Notes under the pieces: generated by a model
Seen by the model: the letters and a program-made list of their open reading frames with translations, nothing else
Told to the model about the DNA's origin: nothing
Databases searched by the model: none
In this document: positions 11,520 through 22,657 of the stretch, one piece after another
Position numbering within the stretch: position 1 is the stretch's first letter
How the letters are laid out: every line of letters begins with the position of its first letter
Source of the DNA: Pleurobrachia bachei
Taxonomy: Eukaryota; Ctenophora; Tentaculata; Cydippida; Pleurobrachiidae
Assembly: GCA_000695325.1 (NCBI GenBank)
Contig: AVPN01000431.1
Location: 21,188 to 53,490 of the forward strand
Length of the DNA: 32,303 bases
Direction: 5' to 3'
Translations under genes and position numbers: made by a program

Positions 11520-11830
11520 ACTACTCAAACGTCAAGTATCGCCTCATTTCGCATCGTGATGAATCGGCGGGTATTTTCCCATACTCACAAGACCATGACG
11601 ATTCACCCAGTACCCGCAGATTGTCCCAGGACCGAGTAGGAGCTTGCAGCCAGGTCTTTAAAGATTGGTCATGTTTAGCGTCAATTTTGACCCACTATTC
11701 CTCAAATGCTGATACTCGCGGGTATTTTCCCTAAAACTACAGACAATTATCTGTCAGGAGCAACAAACGAGATGCAAATCGGTTCAGTAGTTCCTTGCAG
11801 CCAGGTCTTGGAACAAGTTTACCCTAAAAT
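11520..11830. repeat. diverged relative of the fold-back element at 24201-24604
   Basis: Shares an ordered series of blocks with 24320-24570: gggtattttcc, tcacaagac, gtcaattttgac, a second gggtattttcc, then caaacgagatgcaaatcgg. It also has two internal copies of ttgcagccaggtctt (near 11653 and 11802). Clear ends were not found. Confidence 0.6.
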
Positions 11831-11842
11831 CAATAACTGAGC

Positions 11843-11903
11843 GGAAGCCTGTATGTGAGATCGATCTCGGTCGCTGCGCGACCTCGATCTCACTCAGGCT
11901 TCC
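11843..11903. repeat. 61-bp hairpin with TCGATCTCAC core
   Basis: Left arm ggaagcctg...gagatcga...ggtcgc pairs with right arm gcgacctcgatctcac...aggcttcc around gcgc. The right half and the following catgtagcca resemble 30281-30331 and 27128-27157. It lies directly before the satellite array. Confidence 0.7.
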
Positions 11904-11913
11904 ATGTAGCCAA

Positions 11914-12856
11914 GAACCGGGGCAAATCGAACCGGGGCAAATCGAACCGGGGCAAATCGAACCGGGGCAAATCGAACCGGGGCAAATCGAACCGGGGCAA
12001 ATCGAACCGGGGCAAATCGAACCGGGGCAAATCGAACCGGGGCAAATCGAACCGGGGCAAATCGAACCGGGGCAAATCGAACCGGGGCAAATCGAACCGG
12101 GGCAAATCGAACCGGGGCAAATCGAACCGGGGCAAATCGAACCGGGGCAAATCGAACCGGGGCAAATCGAACCGGGGCAAATCGAACCGGGGCAAATCGA
12201 ACCGGGGCAAATCGAACCGGGGCAAATCGAACCGGGGCAAATCGAACCGGGGCAAATCGAACCGGGGCAAATCGAACCGGGGCAAATCGAACCGGGGCAA
12301 ATCGAACCGGGGCAAATCGAACCGGGGCAAATCGAACCGGGGCAAATCGAACCGGGGCAAATCGAACCGGGGCAAATCGAACCGGGGCAAATCGAACCGG
12401 GGCAAATCGAACCGGGGCAAATCGAACCGGGGCAAATCGAACCGGGGCAAATCGAACCGGGGCAAATCGAACCGGGGCAAATCGAACCGGGGCAAATCGA
12501 ACCGGGGCAAATCGAACCGGGGCAAATCGAACCGGGGCAAATCGAACCGGGGCAAATCGAACCGGGGCAAATCGAACCGGGGCAAATCGAACCGGGGCAA
12601 ATCGAACCGGGGCAAATCGAACCGGGGCAAATCGAACCGGGGCAAATCGAACCGGGGCAAATCGAACCGGGGCAAATCGAACCGGGGCAAATCGAACCGG
12701 GGCAAATCGAACCGGGGCAAATCGAACCGGGGCAAATCGAACCGGGGCAAATCGAACCGGGGCAAATCGAACCGGGGCAAATCGAACCGGGGCAAATCGA
12801 ACCGGGGCAAATCGAACCGGGGCAAATCGAACCGGGGCAAATCGAACCGGGGCAAA
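11914..12856. repeat. 15-bp satellite array, about 63 perfect units
   Basis: The unit gaaccggggcaaatc is repeated 62.9 times and I saw no substitution. Because 15 is a multiple of 3 and no frame contains a stop, all six frames are open for over 900 bp, giving spurious pentapeptide repeats. Single degenerate copies in either orientation follow at 12903, 13009, 13049, 13157 and 13345. Confidence 0.98.
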
Positions 12857-12902
12857 ACGCTGAAGTTCGAGAGAGAGAATGTGTGAATAACGTGTGTGTA
12901 CT

Positions 12903-13023
12903 GGTTCGAATTGCCCCGGTATCACGTGGTAAAAATCACAACGCATCATTGGACAACTGAAGACTTCAGTTCTCCAATGCTGTTCAGTTCTTTATACCAC
13001 GTGATACAGGGGCAAATCGAACC
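12903..13023. mobile_element. 121-bp palindromic MITE-like element
   Basis: Ends are inverted copies of ggttcga(a/t)ttgcccc followed by tatcacgtggta. An inner palindrome pairs ttggacaactgaag with acttcagttctccaa. The outer 15 bp equal one unit of the adjacent satellite, so this element or a relative is a plausible seed for the array. No target-site duplication was identified. Confidence 0.65.
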
Positions 13024-13373
13024 CGCACGAGCAGCATGTAGATAACATGGTTCGCATTGCCCCCACTCTTACAACACCATGGGGGGATCTTCTTCTGGTG
13101 TTGTGAGGACGGTCACGTGACTCTCACGTGACGAAATAAAGCACTCCTATTGGTGTGGTCCGATTTGCCCCGGTACCAATTTTGTGGACCAAAGTTTTTA
13201 AATTAGGTATTTAGTTAAGTTAATGTTGGTCCCTAGAGTTAAAATTGGTCTTATTTGATAGATAAATTAATGAACTTTAAGCCTATATAATTTTTTTCAT
13301 TGTATCCTTTTTAAATGGGGGAGAGAACCAATTAAGTCAAAAGTGGTTCGTTTTGCCCCCGTCTACCCTACGT

Positions 13374-13480
13374 GTGGGAAAATTACACCTACGTGTGTGT
13401 GTGTAAATTACACTGTAATGAATCCCTGGGGTAGGAAATTTAGTGTGCATTTACCAAGCCTACATTGCCTAAGAGATAGT
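13374..13480 (+). repeat. ~105-bp direct repeat, right copy
   Basis: Partner of 11268-11362, with an extra gtaaattacact inside. Confidence 0.85.
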
Positions 13481-14987
13481 AAAGGCTAAGAGGGGAGATT
13501 GGTGGCTTCGAATGGTTCATATATAAAACCAATATGTTCTATGTAATAAAATGAATGGGAATGAACCGAGTTATTTATTGCTCTCTCTCTCTCTCTCTTT
13601 CTCTCCCCTCTCTCCATTCCATTAACGCTTTCAATAGTCGTAACGGCATTTAAAACAAGTCCTTGCGGGGTTAAAACTAAAATGCTTTTAACACAGCTAT
13701 TACTATTTATTGGGCGGGTCTCTTTCCCACGGTCGCTGCAGCTGTGAAAAGCTTAAAATTAAACTTTTCAATCTAATTATGGGGCTTCTTCTTCAGGGGT
13801 CGAGTTAACTCCCGTAATCATCACAAAAACAAACTGCACTCAGGCACTCTGTCAAACTTGGCACCGAAATCAAAAAGATTACGTCACTGAACAACTGTAC
13901 TGCAGGCAGCTGGCTGCTGGGAACAGCTGCAATGCTGGGAAAATATCAAAGACAGCACACCTAAAAAGTAGTTTCATCATGTGTAATAGGAGAACATGTG
14001 ACGTCATGTCGTGTGAAGGAATTTTCTTTTTTCGAAAATTATCCGCAGCCATCTGTTTGGCCGATGCTCTGACCGCGTGCAGAAAGAAATTGGAATAGGG
14101 TCAGGCCAAATTCTATTACAACCAACCTGTGCGTCCTGATCATCAAAGAATTTGCCATATTGATATAGCATAAGCAATTTAGTAAAACGTGCTCAGAACC
14201 TACCTATGCATGCAGACAAACACTCTGGTAGTTGTATGGTAATGACACACTTTGTTGATCAAGCTGTATCTGTTCTCTTAAATTTATGTTGTCCAATGTC
14301 TCATTGTATACAGGAACTTCAAAGGAACAGGAAATCCCTGGCTCCGATACTATCAACAATTCTATTGTCACCTCATATCAAAATTTAGTAGGTAGGTACT
14401 AGGTAGGTATCTATTATAGCTATATCGATAATTCCCTCTCTCTCTCGCTCGTTGATCGTTCGATGGTCATTCTACTTCCTAAAACACAGTGAACAATCAC
14501 ACACTCATTTCCCCGACACATTCACCCGCTTCTCGTTTTAATTTTCCTTGAAATTTGTACAGAATGAAACTCAAAACGACACATGTGAGCCTCATGTTTA
14601 CCAAGTTACCAAGAGATAAGCTGTTGCGACTCCACCCAAGGTTCTTGGAGGCCCCTCGTGTCTGTTTTTCTGCAGCAGCAGGGGTTCGTTATCAACATGG
14701 TGTCACTTACCTTGCTCGACCTTTTTTCCGGGTCGAATAAGGTGTAACATGATATGTGTTGTCTAATACATGATAAAGGGAGGTCTGGATATTATGAAGC
14801 TTGGTTTCGGATTCTCTTTATCTCCCAATATCAACTCCATATCCACCCGTATGCCTAAATAATGAATAAGGTCGATGTATTTTTTGGTGTTCCTTCCCGC
14901 TAGCATCCTTGCTCAGAGACTCAAGAGAAATAAGAGAGCATGCCTCTCTGAGCTCATTGGGAAATAGCCGTGGCCTGAACCTGAGGC
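13481..14987. other. 1.5 kb without a recognisable gene
   Basis: Holds a CT microsatellite at 13579-13616, a short gtaggtag-rich stretch near 14390 and short open frames without family motifs. The 61-codon frame at 14555-14740 ends without splice support. Confidence 0.45.
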
Positions 14988-15230
14988 CCGTCACTTCTCC
15001 CCAATAATTTATTGACAAAAGCCCTAACCAAGCTAGTGGGAGGAGGGAGTTATAAAGAGCTCAAACGGGCATACGCCATACGATGGTCAGGTTCCTGATT
15101 GGCTGCTGAGAGGACCAATCAGTGCGCGCTATTTGCCGGGCCTTCTGATTAGCCCGTTTGAGCTCTTATAGTTCCCTCCCGCTAGCTTGGTTAGGGCTTT
15201 TATCAACACGCTATTGGGGAGAGGAGACGG
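14988..15230. mobile_element. fold-back MITE with ~80-bp inverted repeats
   Basis: Arms 14988-15070 and 15152-15230 pair over most of their length (ccctaaccaagctag, gagctcaaacggg), with a short loop containing two copies of the ctgattgg / ccaatcag type. No transposase is present, and no clear target-site duplication was found. Confidence 0.75.
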
Positions 15231-16051
15231 TCCCTAACCGATTCTCGCATTTTGATGCACACAAAAAGAAATCCGGCCACCTTCTGAATGGTCCTACATG
15301 CAAACCCCCGTGCTTGAGTCCCGTGTCAGAGAAAGTGTAATATGCACCGACCCTTGATCGATTGATGACTGCATTTTAAATGACAAGAGTAATCTCATCG
15401 AGGAAGCAGTAGAAAATACGACCTTGCCCTTACTCAACAAGTCACGTTTCATACTTCATGTCTTCATAGCCCTATAATATCTCTCTCTCAGACTGATACG
15501 CTATTGTTAGGTTTCCTGAATAGCCGCACTTCTATTTTATTCACGGCTATCTCTCCTATCTCTCCCTCTCTATCTTTATAAAATACGACAACACCACGAG
15601 TAAACTTCCCCGTCCTTGTATTGCCACACAACTCTCCTTGTTTTTCCTCCATTACCTATACATTTTTCATTCAGACTGGACGAGTGGAAGCCAGAGCTTT
15701 TCTAATAGACAGTTTTACACCAAGCTCACACTTTCTAAATTGCGTTTCCGTTTTTACTTTTTAGAACTTACACACATGCATGCAGTGTTGTTATGCAGTA
15801 GTTGAAGCAGCAGGCTATGCAATACCTACTTTCTAATTGTATTGTTCAACAGCACAACTTTCTAAGAAAATATTTCTTCTTCTGCCACAGAAAACGAATA
15901 AGTAAGCTAAAGTATTGACATGATTCTGTGTGGAAGGATATGCAAACCCTGCAGACCTGTCTCCCCCGTTTCAAATTGTGATATACCTACGGGATGTATT
16001 TTTGTTCATTTCATTCTTGCACAACAAACTGAGTTTGTGCAGAACTGCCTC
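15231..16051. other. no gene or repeat recognised
   Basis: AT-rich intergenic or intronic DNA. It contains one copy of the recurrent motif cccttactcaacaag (15427-15441) and a short CT-rich stretch. Confidence 0.4.
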
Positions 16052-16054
16052 TTA

Positions 16055-16487
16055 GGCCGGGGCCAGACGAGTGGTAGGTAGCTACTATAGTAGGCTACTA
16101 TAGTAAGCTACCATAGTAGCTGGGTACTGTCCAGACGAGTGGTAGCAAAGCTACTATGGTAGGCTAGCTACCACTCGTCTGGCCACCCTCTGACACATCT
16201 ACTATCATACTTCTGTAATCATCGGGGTATCAAATATCTTATGCCCCACAGTAAGATGTGACAACAAGTTACAATGGTAGGCGGTTAGAGGGTGGCCAGA
16301 CGAGTGACCACCTACTATAGTAGCCTACTATAGTAAGCTACTATGGTAGGCGGTAATACCTCGACCTATTACCGCCTACTATAGTAGCTTATGGTAGATA
16401 TAGGTGTCCAGACGAGTGGTAGCTGTGGTAGATATCTACTATAGTAGCCTACTATAGTAGCTACTTACCACTCGTCTGGCCCCGGCC
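16055..16487. mobile_element. PIF/Harbinger-type MITE, 433 bp
   Basis: Ends ggccggggccagacgag and its inverse are perfect, flanked by TTA on both sides (16052-16054 and 16488-16490). A 3-bp TTA/TAA duplication and GG-starting ends fit PIF/Harbinger MITEs. The interior is built of nested inverted copies of ccagacgagtgg and of ctactatagtag units, so it can fold at several scales. Confidence 0.75.
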
Positions 16488-16964
16488 TTACTTATAATAC
16501 TTGATTGATTCCAGCTGACTGATGTCTCACGACCATCTGTTCGCGCCCCAGAGAATCTTTCTAGACCTTTTAATTTTGGGAGGTTACGGCCTACGGGAGA
16601 AACGCGCTAGTAGTAGGAGAGAACTTATAATTATAGCGTATAAGGAATAGAGTTTGGGTAATTCGAGGATTTAGGAAGTATGTTCATTTATCCATTCGAA
16701 GATAAACTCTCTCGATACCCTACATCCCAGCTCCCTGTATAAGTTATGTGGGGCGGGGGGGGGGGCATTATTTCATGTATATTTCATTAGTCTGTCATAG
16801 CAACTACTCAATGAATAGTACACGTCATGATCATTGTGTACCCTATCACTGTGTATAGAATCATTTATAGGATCATTCCTCAATATCCATTCATTATACA
16901 TATCCACAAAAATGTTGATATTCATTATATACACAAATACAATAATTTACCCCCTTTCTTCCAG

Positions 16965-17144
16965 GTATCACCTAGCAAGGAATCCTTCCCGCTGGAGTAT
17001 TTTGGGCCTGACGCGGCTCTACTCTCCGTTCTAGAGGGACACAGGATGAGTAACAGCTGTAATGTAGAATACCTACCCCTAAAGGAGCTTGTGTGCAGTT
17101 GGATGTACGTCTCACCGTGCGATCCAGAGTTTAAAATCTGTCAG
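16965..17144 (+). CDS. candidate 60-codon exon, Frizzled-like CRD fragment
   Basis: A phase 0-0 internal exon. The acceptor is a pyrimidine tract, tttcttccag, and the donor is cag followed by gtaact. It encodes 60 residues with cysteines at 32, 44, 52 and 59. The stretch LKELVCSWMYVSPC resembles the Frizzled CRD segment of the form LRFFLCSMYAPVC, with one extra residue between the cysteines. Neighbouring exons were not found, so it may belong to a gene whose other exons lie far off, or be a stranded fragment. It sits between inverted copies of the MITE at 16055 and 17397. Confidence 0.35.
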
Positions 17145-17300
17145 GTAACTTGTTCATGTGTCTGTTTCAGCTATTCAGCTGGCTATAAATCTTTTAAACA
17201 ATAGCACGGTAGTTCGTATAGTAGTTATCCTCTTTTTTCATCAGAAGTGAGACATTGGTTATACAAGTTCTTTAATTTCTTCTTTTCTTCTTTTCTGAGA

Positions 17301-17346
17301 AATTTGTTTCTCTCTCTCTTTCTCTCTATCTCTCTCTCTCTCTCTC

Positions 17347-17395
<49 letters not shown>
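17301..17395. repeat. CT microsatellite
   Basis: About 95 bp of (ct)n with a few interruptions, ending at the inner edge of the inverted MITE copy. Confidence 0.95.
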
Positions 17396-17396
<1 letters not shown>

Positions 17397-17622
17397 CTAC
17401 CATTGTAACTTGTTGTCACATCTTACTGTGGGGCATAAGATATTTGATACCCCGATGATTACAGAAGTATGATAGTAGATGTGTCAGAGGGTGGCCAGAC
17501 GAGTGGTAGCTAGCCTACCATAGTAGCTTTGCTACCACTCGTCTGGACAGTACCCAGCTACTATGGTAGCTTACTATAGTAGCCTACTATAGTAGCTACC
17601 TACCACTCGTCTGGCCCCGGCC
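17397..17622. mobile_element. inverted half copy of the 16055-16487 MITE
   Basis: Reverse complement of 16055-16281 with no mismatch that I can see, ending in the same ccccggcc terminus followed by TAA. The other half is absent; the left edge abuts a CT microsatellite. With 16055-16281 it makes a ~226-bp inverted repeat with 1.1 kb between the arms. Confidence 0.9.
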
Positions 17623-17625
17623 TAA

Positions 17626-18879
17626 ATTTGGTATCAAATATCTGTGTAACCTGAGTGGCATCAGATCAACACATGTAATATGAGACATGGCCTATCTTGT
17701 GGGCCATAACACACAGCTGTTCTATGTAGTGTCTGGTAGCTTTGTTGTGCTTCTCTCGACTCTCGCTATGCGTGGATTTATATTTCGCCGTCTGGCTGCT
17801 TGCAATTTTTCCGACACTTAGCTAAGCCTCTAACTACATGATGCAAATTATCTAATGATTATGTGGTATATGTAGGTAATATACTTATACATCCTTTGAA
17901 TAACAAACAATGGTCGTTATTTTCATCCCTTTGCACCTCATGAAACACGTGTTTAAAGGGAGAGAAACATGAAATAACTAAAGAGAGAGAGGGAGAGAAG
18001 CATAGAGCAACTACAGGGAGAGACAAGTGTATTGAATTACAGCAATGTGCACTGTGGCTTTGTAGTGTACCATTGTTTGCTAGCTGAGTGTTTGTCTACA
18101 TTTTCTCTCTGTCCCTCGCTCTCTCTATATCTATCTATCTATCTCTCTCCACTCTCTCTCTCTCTTTCTAAATCTGTCCATCTCTCTCCATTACATGAAA
18201 ACATCCGGGGCAATTTGCAATACTATGTCATCTCTCTCCCTCAGCTCTCTGTGTATGTTTCTCTCAATTCTCTCTCTATATTTTTCTCTTTGAACTGTAA
18301 TTTGTCTGATAGTATCATTGTAAAATTGTGTACATTGATGTATATTTGTGTACATTTGTATACACATTGTGTACATTTGTATACACTTATAGCTTGTACA
18401 CTTCTTGAATACATCAAACGTGTGTGTGTGATGTACTCGTTAACTTGTTTTGCACACAGCAACTCGATTTTATGCATGCGAAATGTCATTATTGGCGTGT
18501 TTCCATATTTCATCCCCATCTTTACTGCACTCTGTTCTACACACACCTCTCCCCTGTCTCTCTCTGTGTATTTTTCCCTCGTTCTCTCTGTCTTATTCTC
18601 TCGTTCTCTCTCTTTCTCTCTCTTGACTACCCCTCTTCTATTTATTCTCCCTCCTTCTCTTATAATTCCCCTCTCCACCTCGTTCTCTATCTTCTCTTTC
18701 CCTTCTTGTCTCCCAGTGAATTTATACAGCTGTTGTCAGTTTAGCTAGTCAACTAAATCTGTAAAGCGAGCTGCAGCTGCTAAGCTGCTAAGGTGTTTCT
18801 ACACTCACAGTTCCTAAATATCTTTGTTTCTTAATTTAACTTTTGACAAACCCCTGCTGTTATTTTAGTAGCAGTTAGT
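17626..18879. other. CT-rich low-complexity DNA upstream of the four-span gene
   Basis: 18100-18720 is rich in tctctctc and gtgtaca repeats. A 238-codon open frame here (18032-18748) is an artefact of this composition. No promoter motif could be fixed. Confidence 0.6.
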
Positions 18880-21800
18880 ATGGTGGCCAAATTTCGGTTG
18901 AACAAGTACGAAGAGATACCCATAGATCAAAAACTCAGGTACGTATGTAAATTAGATTGTACGCTGTTATAGTAGGAGCTTGTTCAGTAATTTTTGGAAG
19001 AGTTTTTGGGACTTGTTTATACAATTTACGTAGTTGGCCTATAAGATCAGACCGGTAGTATCACACATATATCGGATACCTCAAATACACATTTTGGGGT
19101 ATCGAATAATATCAGCACATTTATTTCCCATTTTCTGTTTCGTATGCCCTGGTTTCTCTCACGATCTACTGGTATCAAGATCTGCTTGATTAAGTTTAAC
19201 CACCCAACCACTCCGACCCTTCATACCCTGTTTTTACATTGGTTTTTCAGTCGTCAAGAAACGGTAGATACGACCCTACTCCGACCTCCCCCTCCTGATA
19301 CTATAATATGGGTTACATTGTGCTTCCTCTCTTTGACTGGTGGGTGAAAATAATTTGGTTAATTAGTTACAGAACGTTAATATAAATGAAGTGTTTCTTT
19401 ATTCATTTTATTGCAAGAGTGCATCTATTTTCTAGTTGTTTGTTATAATATTTCTTTCTCTCTCCCTAGCGTTTGGTATTGGTCTAACTGGACTCCTCAC
19501 TACTAACTTTATGATCGGAGAAATTGATTCGGAAGTCATCCCTAAAATGATGACTGACAACCTCAAGGCCTTTGTTCCTCTACCGGAGGGATTTGAAATT
19601 CCTGAAGTTCTCAAACTTGCTGACTTTGGGCTTTTCAGGTTGGTAAAAACACACGAATTTGGATTTATATTGTCTGCTATATCTTAGTGGTATAGCTCCG
19701 AATATGTCTCTCTGGAGGTCCCTGGTTCAATTCCCGGTCAAACCCAGTATTTTTCGAATTTCTTCACCATTTAATTCTTGCTCAGATCTCTTTATTCAGA
19801 ATAAATTAAGACTAATTTATTGATAAATTAAAATTTCATTTTCAGTTTCTGTTTCTCCGAAGAGTTCATGACGATAGTAACATCAGCTTTAAAGGCGACA
19901 AACAGTGAAATCCCCGAGAATGAAGGAGGAATGAAAATTGATTTTTCGGTCGCTTGCCACAAAGGTAAAAATATTTCGACCTTCACGTTTCTTTCTTGCT
20001 ATGAAATATGTGATCCTCTCTAGGGTCGGAACATACCGGACTTTCTACTCTGAATATGAATTCCTGTGGCTCCCCCTATGAATATGAATGTGAACTCGAA
20101 CATGCATGTGAATGTGAATATTCCCCGCCGCAGTAACTGATCGGCAATTTGCGATTTGCGGGCTTTACACTATAGACGCAGTACCCACGCGTTGCCGACG
20201 CATTATAGACGTAGTATAGACGCAGTATAGACGCAGTATAGAAGCAGTATAAACGCATTTTTATAAACGCGAAGCAGTATAGCCGCATTATAGCAGCACT
20301 AGCCACCCCTAAAAGTGCACTATAGACGCACTATAGACACACTATAGACGTAGTATAGCAGCACCATAGACGCACNNNNNNNNNNNNNNNNNNNNNNNNN
20401 NNNNNNNNNNNNNNNNNNNNNNNNNNNNNNNNNNNNNNNNNNNNNNNNNNNNNNNNNNNNNNNNNNNNNNNNNNNNNNNNNNNNNNNNNNNNNNNNNNNN
20501 NNNNNNNNNNNNNNNNNNNNNNNNNNNNNNNNNNNNNNNNNNNNNNNNNNNNNNNNNNNNNNNNNNNNNNNNNNNNNNNNNNNNNNNNNNNNNNNNNNNN
20601 NNNNNNNNNNNNNNNNNNNNNNNNNNNNNNNNNNNNNNNNNNNNNNNNNNNNNNNNNNNNNNNNNNNNNNNNNNNNNNNNNNNNNNNNNNNNNNNNNNNN
20701 NNNNNNNNNNNNNNNNNNNNNNNNNNNNNNNNNNNNNNNNNNNNNNNNNNNNNNNNNNNNNNNNNNNNNNNNNNNNNNNNNNNNNNNNNNNNNNNNNNNN
20801 NNNNNNNNNNNNNNNNNNNNNNNNNNNNNNNNNNNNNNNNNNNNNNNNNNNNNNNNNNNNNNNNNNNNNNNNNNNNNNNNNNNNNNNNNNNNNNNNNNNN
20901 NNNNNNNNNNNNNNNNNNNNNNNNNNNNNNNNNNNNNNNNNNNNNNNNNNNNNNNNNNNNNNNNNNNNNNNNNNNNNNNNNNNNNNNNNNNNNNNNNNNN
21001 NNNNNNNNNNNNNNNNNNNNNNNNNNNNNNNNNNNNNNNNNNNNNNNNNNNNNNNNNNNNNNNNNNNNNNNNNNNNNNNNNNNNNNNNNNNNNNNNNNNN
21101 NNNNNNNNNNNNNNNNNNNNNNNNNNNNNNNNNNNNNNNNNNNNNNNNNNNNNNNNNNNNNNNNNNNNNNNNNNNNNNNNNNNNNNNNNNNNNNNNNNNN
21201 NNNNNNNNNNNNNNNNNNNNNNNNNNNNNNNNNNNNNNNNNNNNNNNNNNNNNNNNNNNNNNNNNNNNNNNNCCCATTATCCAATTATCTAATTAACCAG
21301 ATGAGATAGAGACTTAATTCCGGCACCTATCCCCACTAATGCGAGGACGCTACACAGTGTGGTTGCTAAGTTGGAATGAATCGCCATGAATCATTTTTTC
21401 TGTTATTGATTGGGTAATTATCTACTGATATCCGGAGTTTCAGCCCAAACGGTTGAGCCACTAAGGATCGCAAGCCACTTTTGTGACCCTTGTTTTTGGT
21501 GAAAAATCGGGAAAAAATCGAAAAAAAAATTTGAAATTTTAAAATTTCAAAACACGGAAATTAGTCCCTAGAACGTCCCAATACACGTGCAACACTTGAA
21601 AATTGTGTTTTCAAAAATTTTCCACTTAGCAACCCCTAGCGTCTATACTGCGTCTATACTACGTCTATAATGCTTCGGCAACGCGTGGGTACTGCGTCTA
21701 TAGTGCAAAGCCCGCAAATCGCAAATTGCCTAACTGATCTCTACAATAAAATCCCCCTTCCAGTGAATGACTTCTAAATCCTCCCTCCCAGTTATCAACT

Positions 21801-22604
21801 GATCTCTAACCCCCCTCCCGCAGTTATCGAGACGGAAAACCAGCCCGAACTAATGAAATCTCGGACTCGGACTGGAAAAATCCTAATGTTCATGGGACTA
21901 AGCTCCCTCTTTGTCACATGGCTGTTTATTATTCTGGTCATCGTAGCTGGACGTCATTTGACTAAGGTCATTGCTTGTATCAGCGCCAGTGTAACAGGTA
22001 AACTAACATTTAGGAACCTGGACTAATTTAGGACCTTTACTTGGACCTTTAGGACCCAAAACGGCCAATAATAAGTATATGCCACCCCTTCCATGTTGAT
22101 TTGCTCTATTCTTCCAACAAAATGTTCTTTATTTCAGTTTGTTTTCTCGTGACGTCGCTGCTTGTTTCTATGACTCTCCAAGATATGACGAAAGATTATC
22201 TAAACCTGGAAATAATGCGGTCTATCATTCAAACCTCGAGAGAGGAGGGCATAAATATTGATTTTATCGAGAGTATTATGAGTAAGTATTATCCCTCTCT
22301 CTATAAAATTTTATAAAACCGCTAACCTCTATCTCTATAAAACCACCCCTAACCGCCCATTTTTAGTATCCCTAACCGCCCTCTATAACACCACTAACCA
22401 CCCCTTACCATCCCTCCATAAAACCACTACCCATCCTCTCCACTAACCACCACCCTCCACCCTTCAGAGAAAAAGTTGATCCTCCTCCAGCCGGTAGAGA
22501 TAAGACCAGGGTATAGTGGTTTTCTCATGGTCGCATCCATTATTCTGACCATCTGTGTCGGAGTCACAGCTCTCCTCCGACTCAAATCACACAAGCCCGG
22601 ATAA
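18880..22604 (+). CDS. four-span membrane protein of unknown family
   Basis: Seven exons join in phase to 891 bp (296 residues): 18880-18938, 19251-19339, 19470-19638, 19846-19964, 21824-21997, 22138-22281 and 22468-22604. All introns are GT-AG. The start MVAKFRLNKY opens a short cytoplasmic head. Spans are around DTIIWVTLCFLSL, MFMGLSSLFVTWLF, ACISASVTVCFLVTS and FLMVASIILTICVG. About 100 residues between spans 1 and 2 form a large outer loop with two cysteines (FCF and ACH), and a ~50-residue polar loop lies between spans 3 and 4. The tail is short and basic (RLKSHKPG). This is a tetraspan layout, but I see no tetraspanin CCG or claudin W-LW-C-C signature. Intron 4 contains the 20143-21730 element and an assembly gap, so an extra exon there cannot be excluded, though the phases join cleanly without one. 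Confidence 0.85.
19685..19745 (+). repeat. tRNA-like relic or SINE head
   Basis: An A-box-like tagtggtatag (19685) and a B-box ggttcaattcc (19724) at tRNA spacing, with a partly paired anticodon-like arm and one mismatch in the T stem. The acceptor stem does not pair, so it is not a working tRNA. It lies in intron 3 of the four-span gene. Confidence 0.35.
20143..21730. mobile_element. TIR element with 9-bp TSD, Mutator-like
   Basis: Starts ggcaatttgcgatttgcg and ends with its inverse. The target duplication taactgatc is perfect on both sides (20134-20142 and 21731-21739). The inverted repeats reach at least 90 bp inward and contain repeated tatagacgcag units. A 9-bp duplication fits Mutator-like (or Merlin) transposons. 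The middle is unknown because 20376-21272 is N. The visible inner part (21273-21640) shows no transposase. Confidence 0.85.
20376..21272. other. assembly gap (897 N)
   Basis: Run of N inside the TIR element, beginning within its tatagacgc repeats. Open frames reported across it are meaningless. Confidence 1.
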
Positions 22605-22651
22605 TGTACAGCGTCATGGTTACCATGGTGACAAACTCGGATAATATACAA

Positions 22652-22657
22652 ATTAAA
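22652..22657 (+). terminator. possible poly(A) signal ATTAAA
   Basis: Variant signal 47 bp after the stop codon of the four-span gene. Confidence 0.35.

Noticed and set aside
11914-12856. CRISPR-like repeat array
   Set aside because: Head-to-tail 15-bp satellite with no spacers, in a genome with introns.
11855-12949. Long open frames (321-351 codons) on both strands over the 15-bp array
   Set aside because: The unit length is a multiple of three and has no stop in any frame, so openness is automatic. The peptides are perfect pentamer repeats.
17225-17419. 64-codon frame of Arg/Glu repeats
   Set aside because: Translation of a CT microsatellite.
18032-18748. 238-codon frame
   Set aside because: Low-complexity CT-rich DNA; Ser/Leu-rich translation with no motif or splice support.
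19676-19745. Functional tRNA gene
   Set aside because: A and B boxes are recognisable, but the acceptor stem does not pair and the T stem has a mismatch.
20331-21284. Open frames of more than 300 codons over the gap
   Set aside because: They consist of N.
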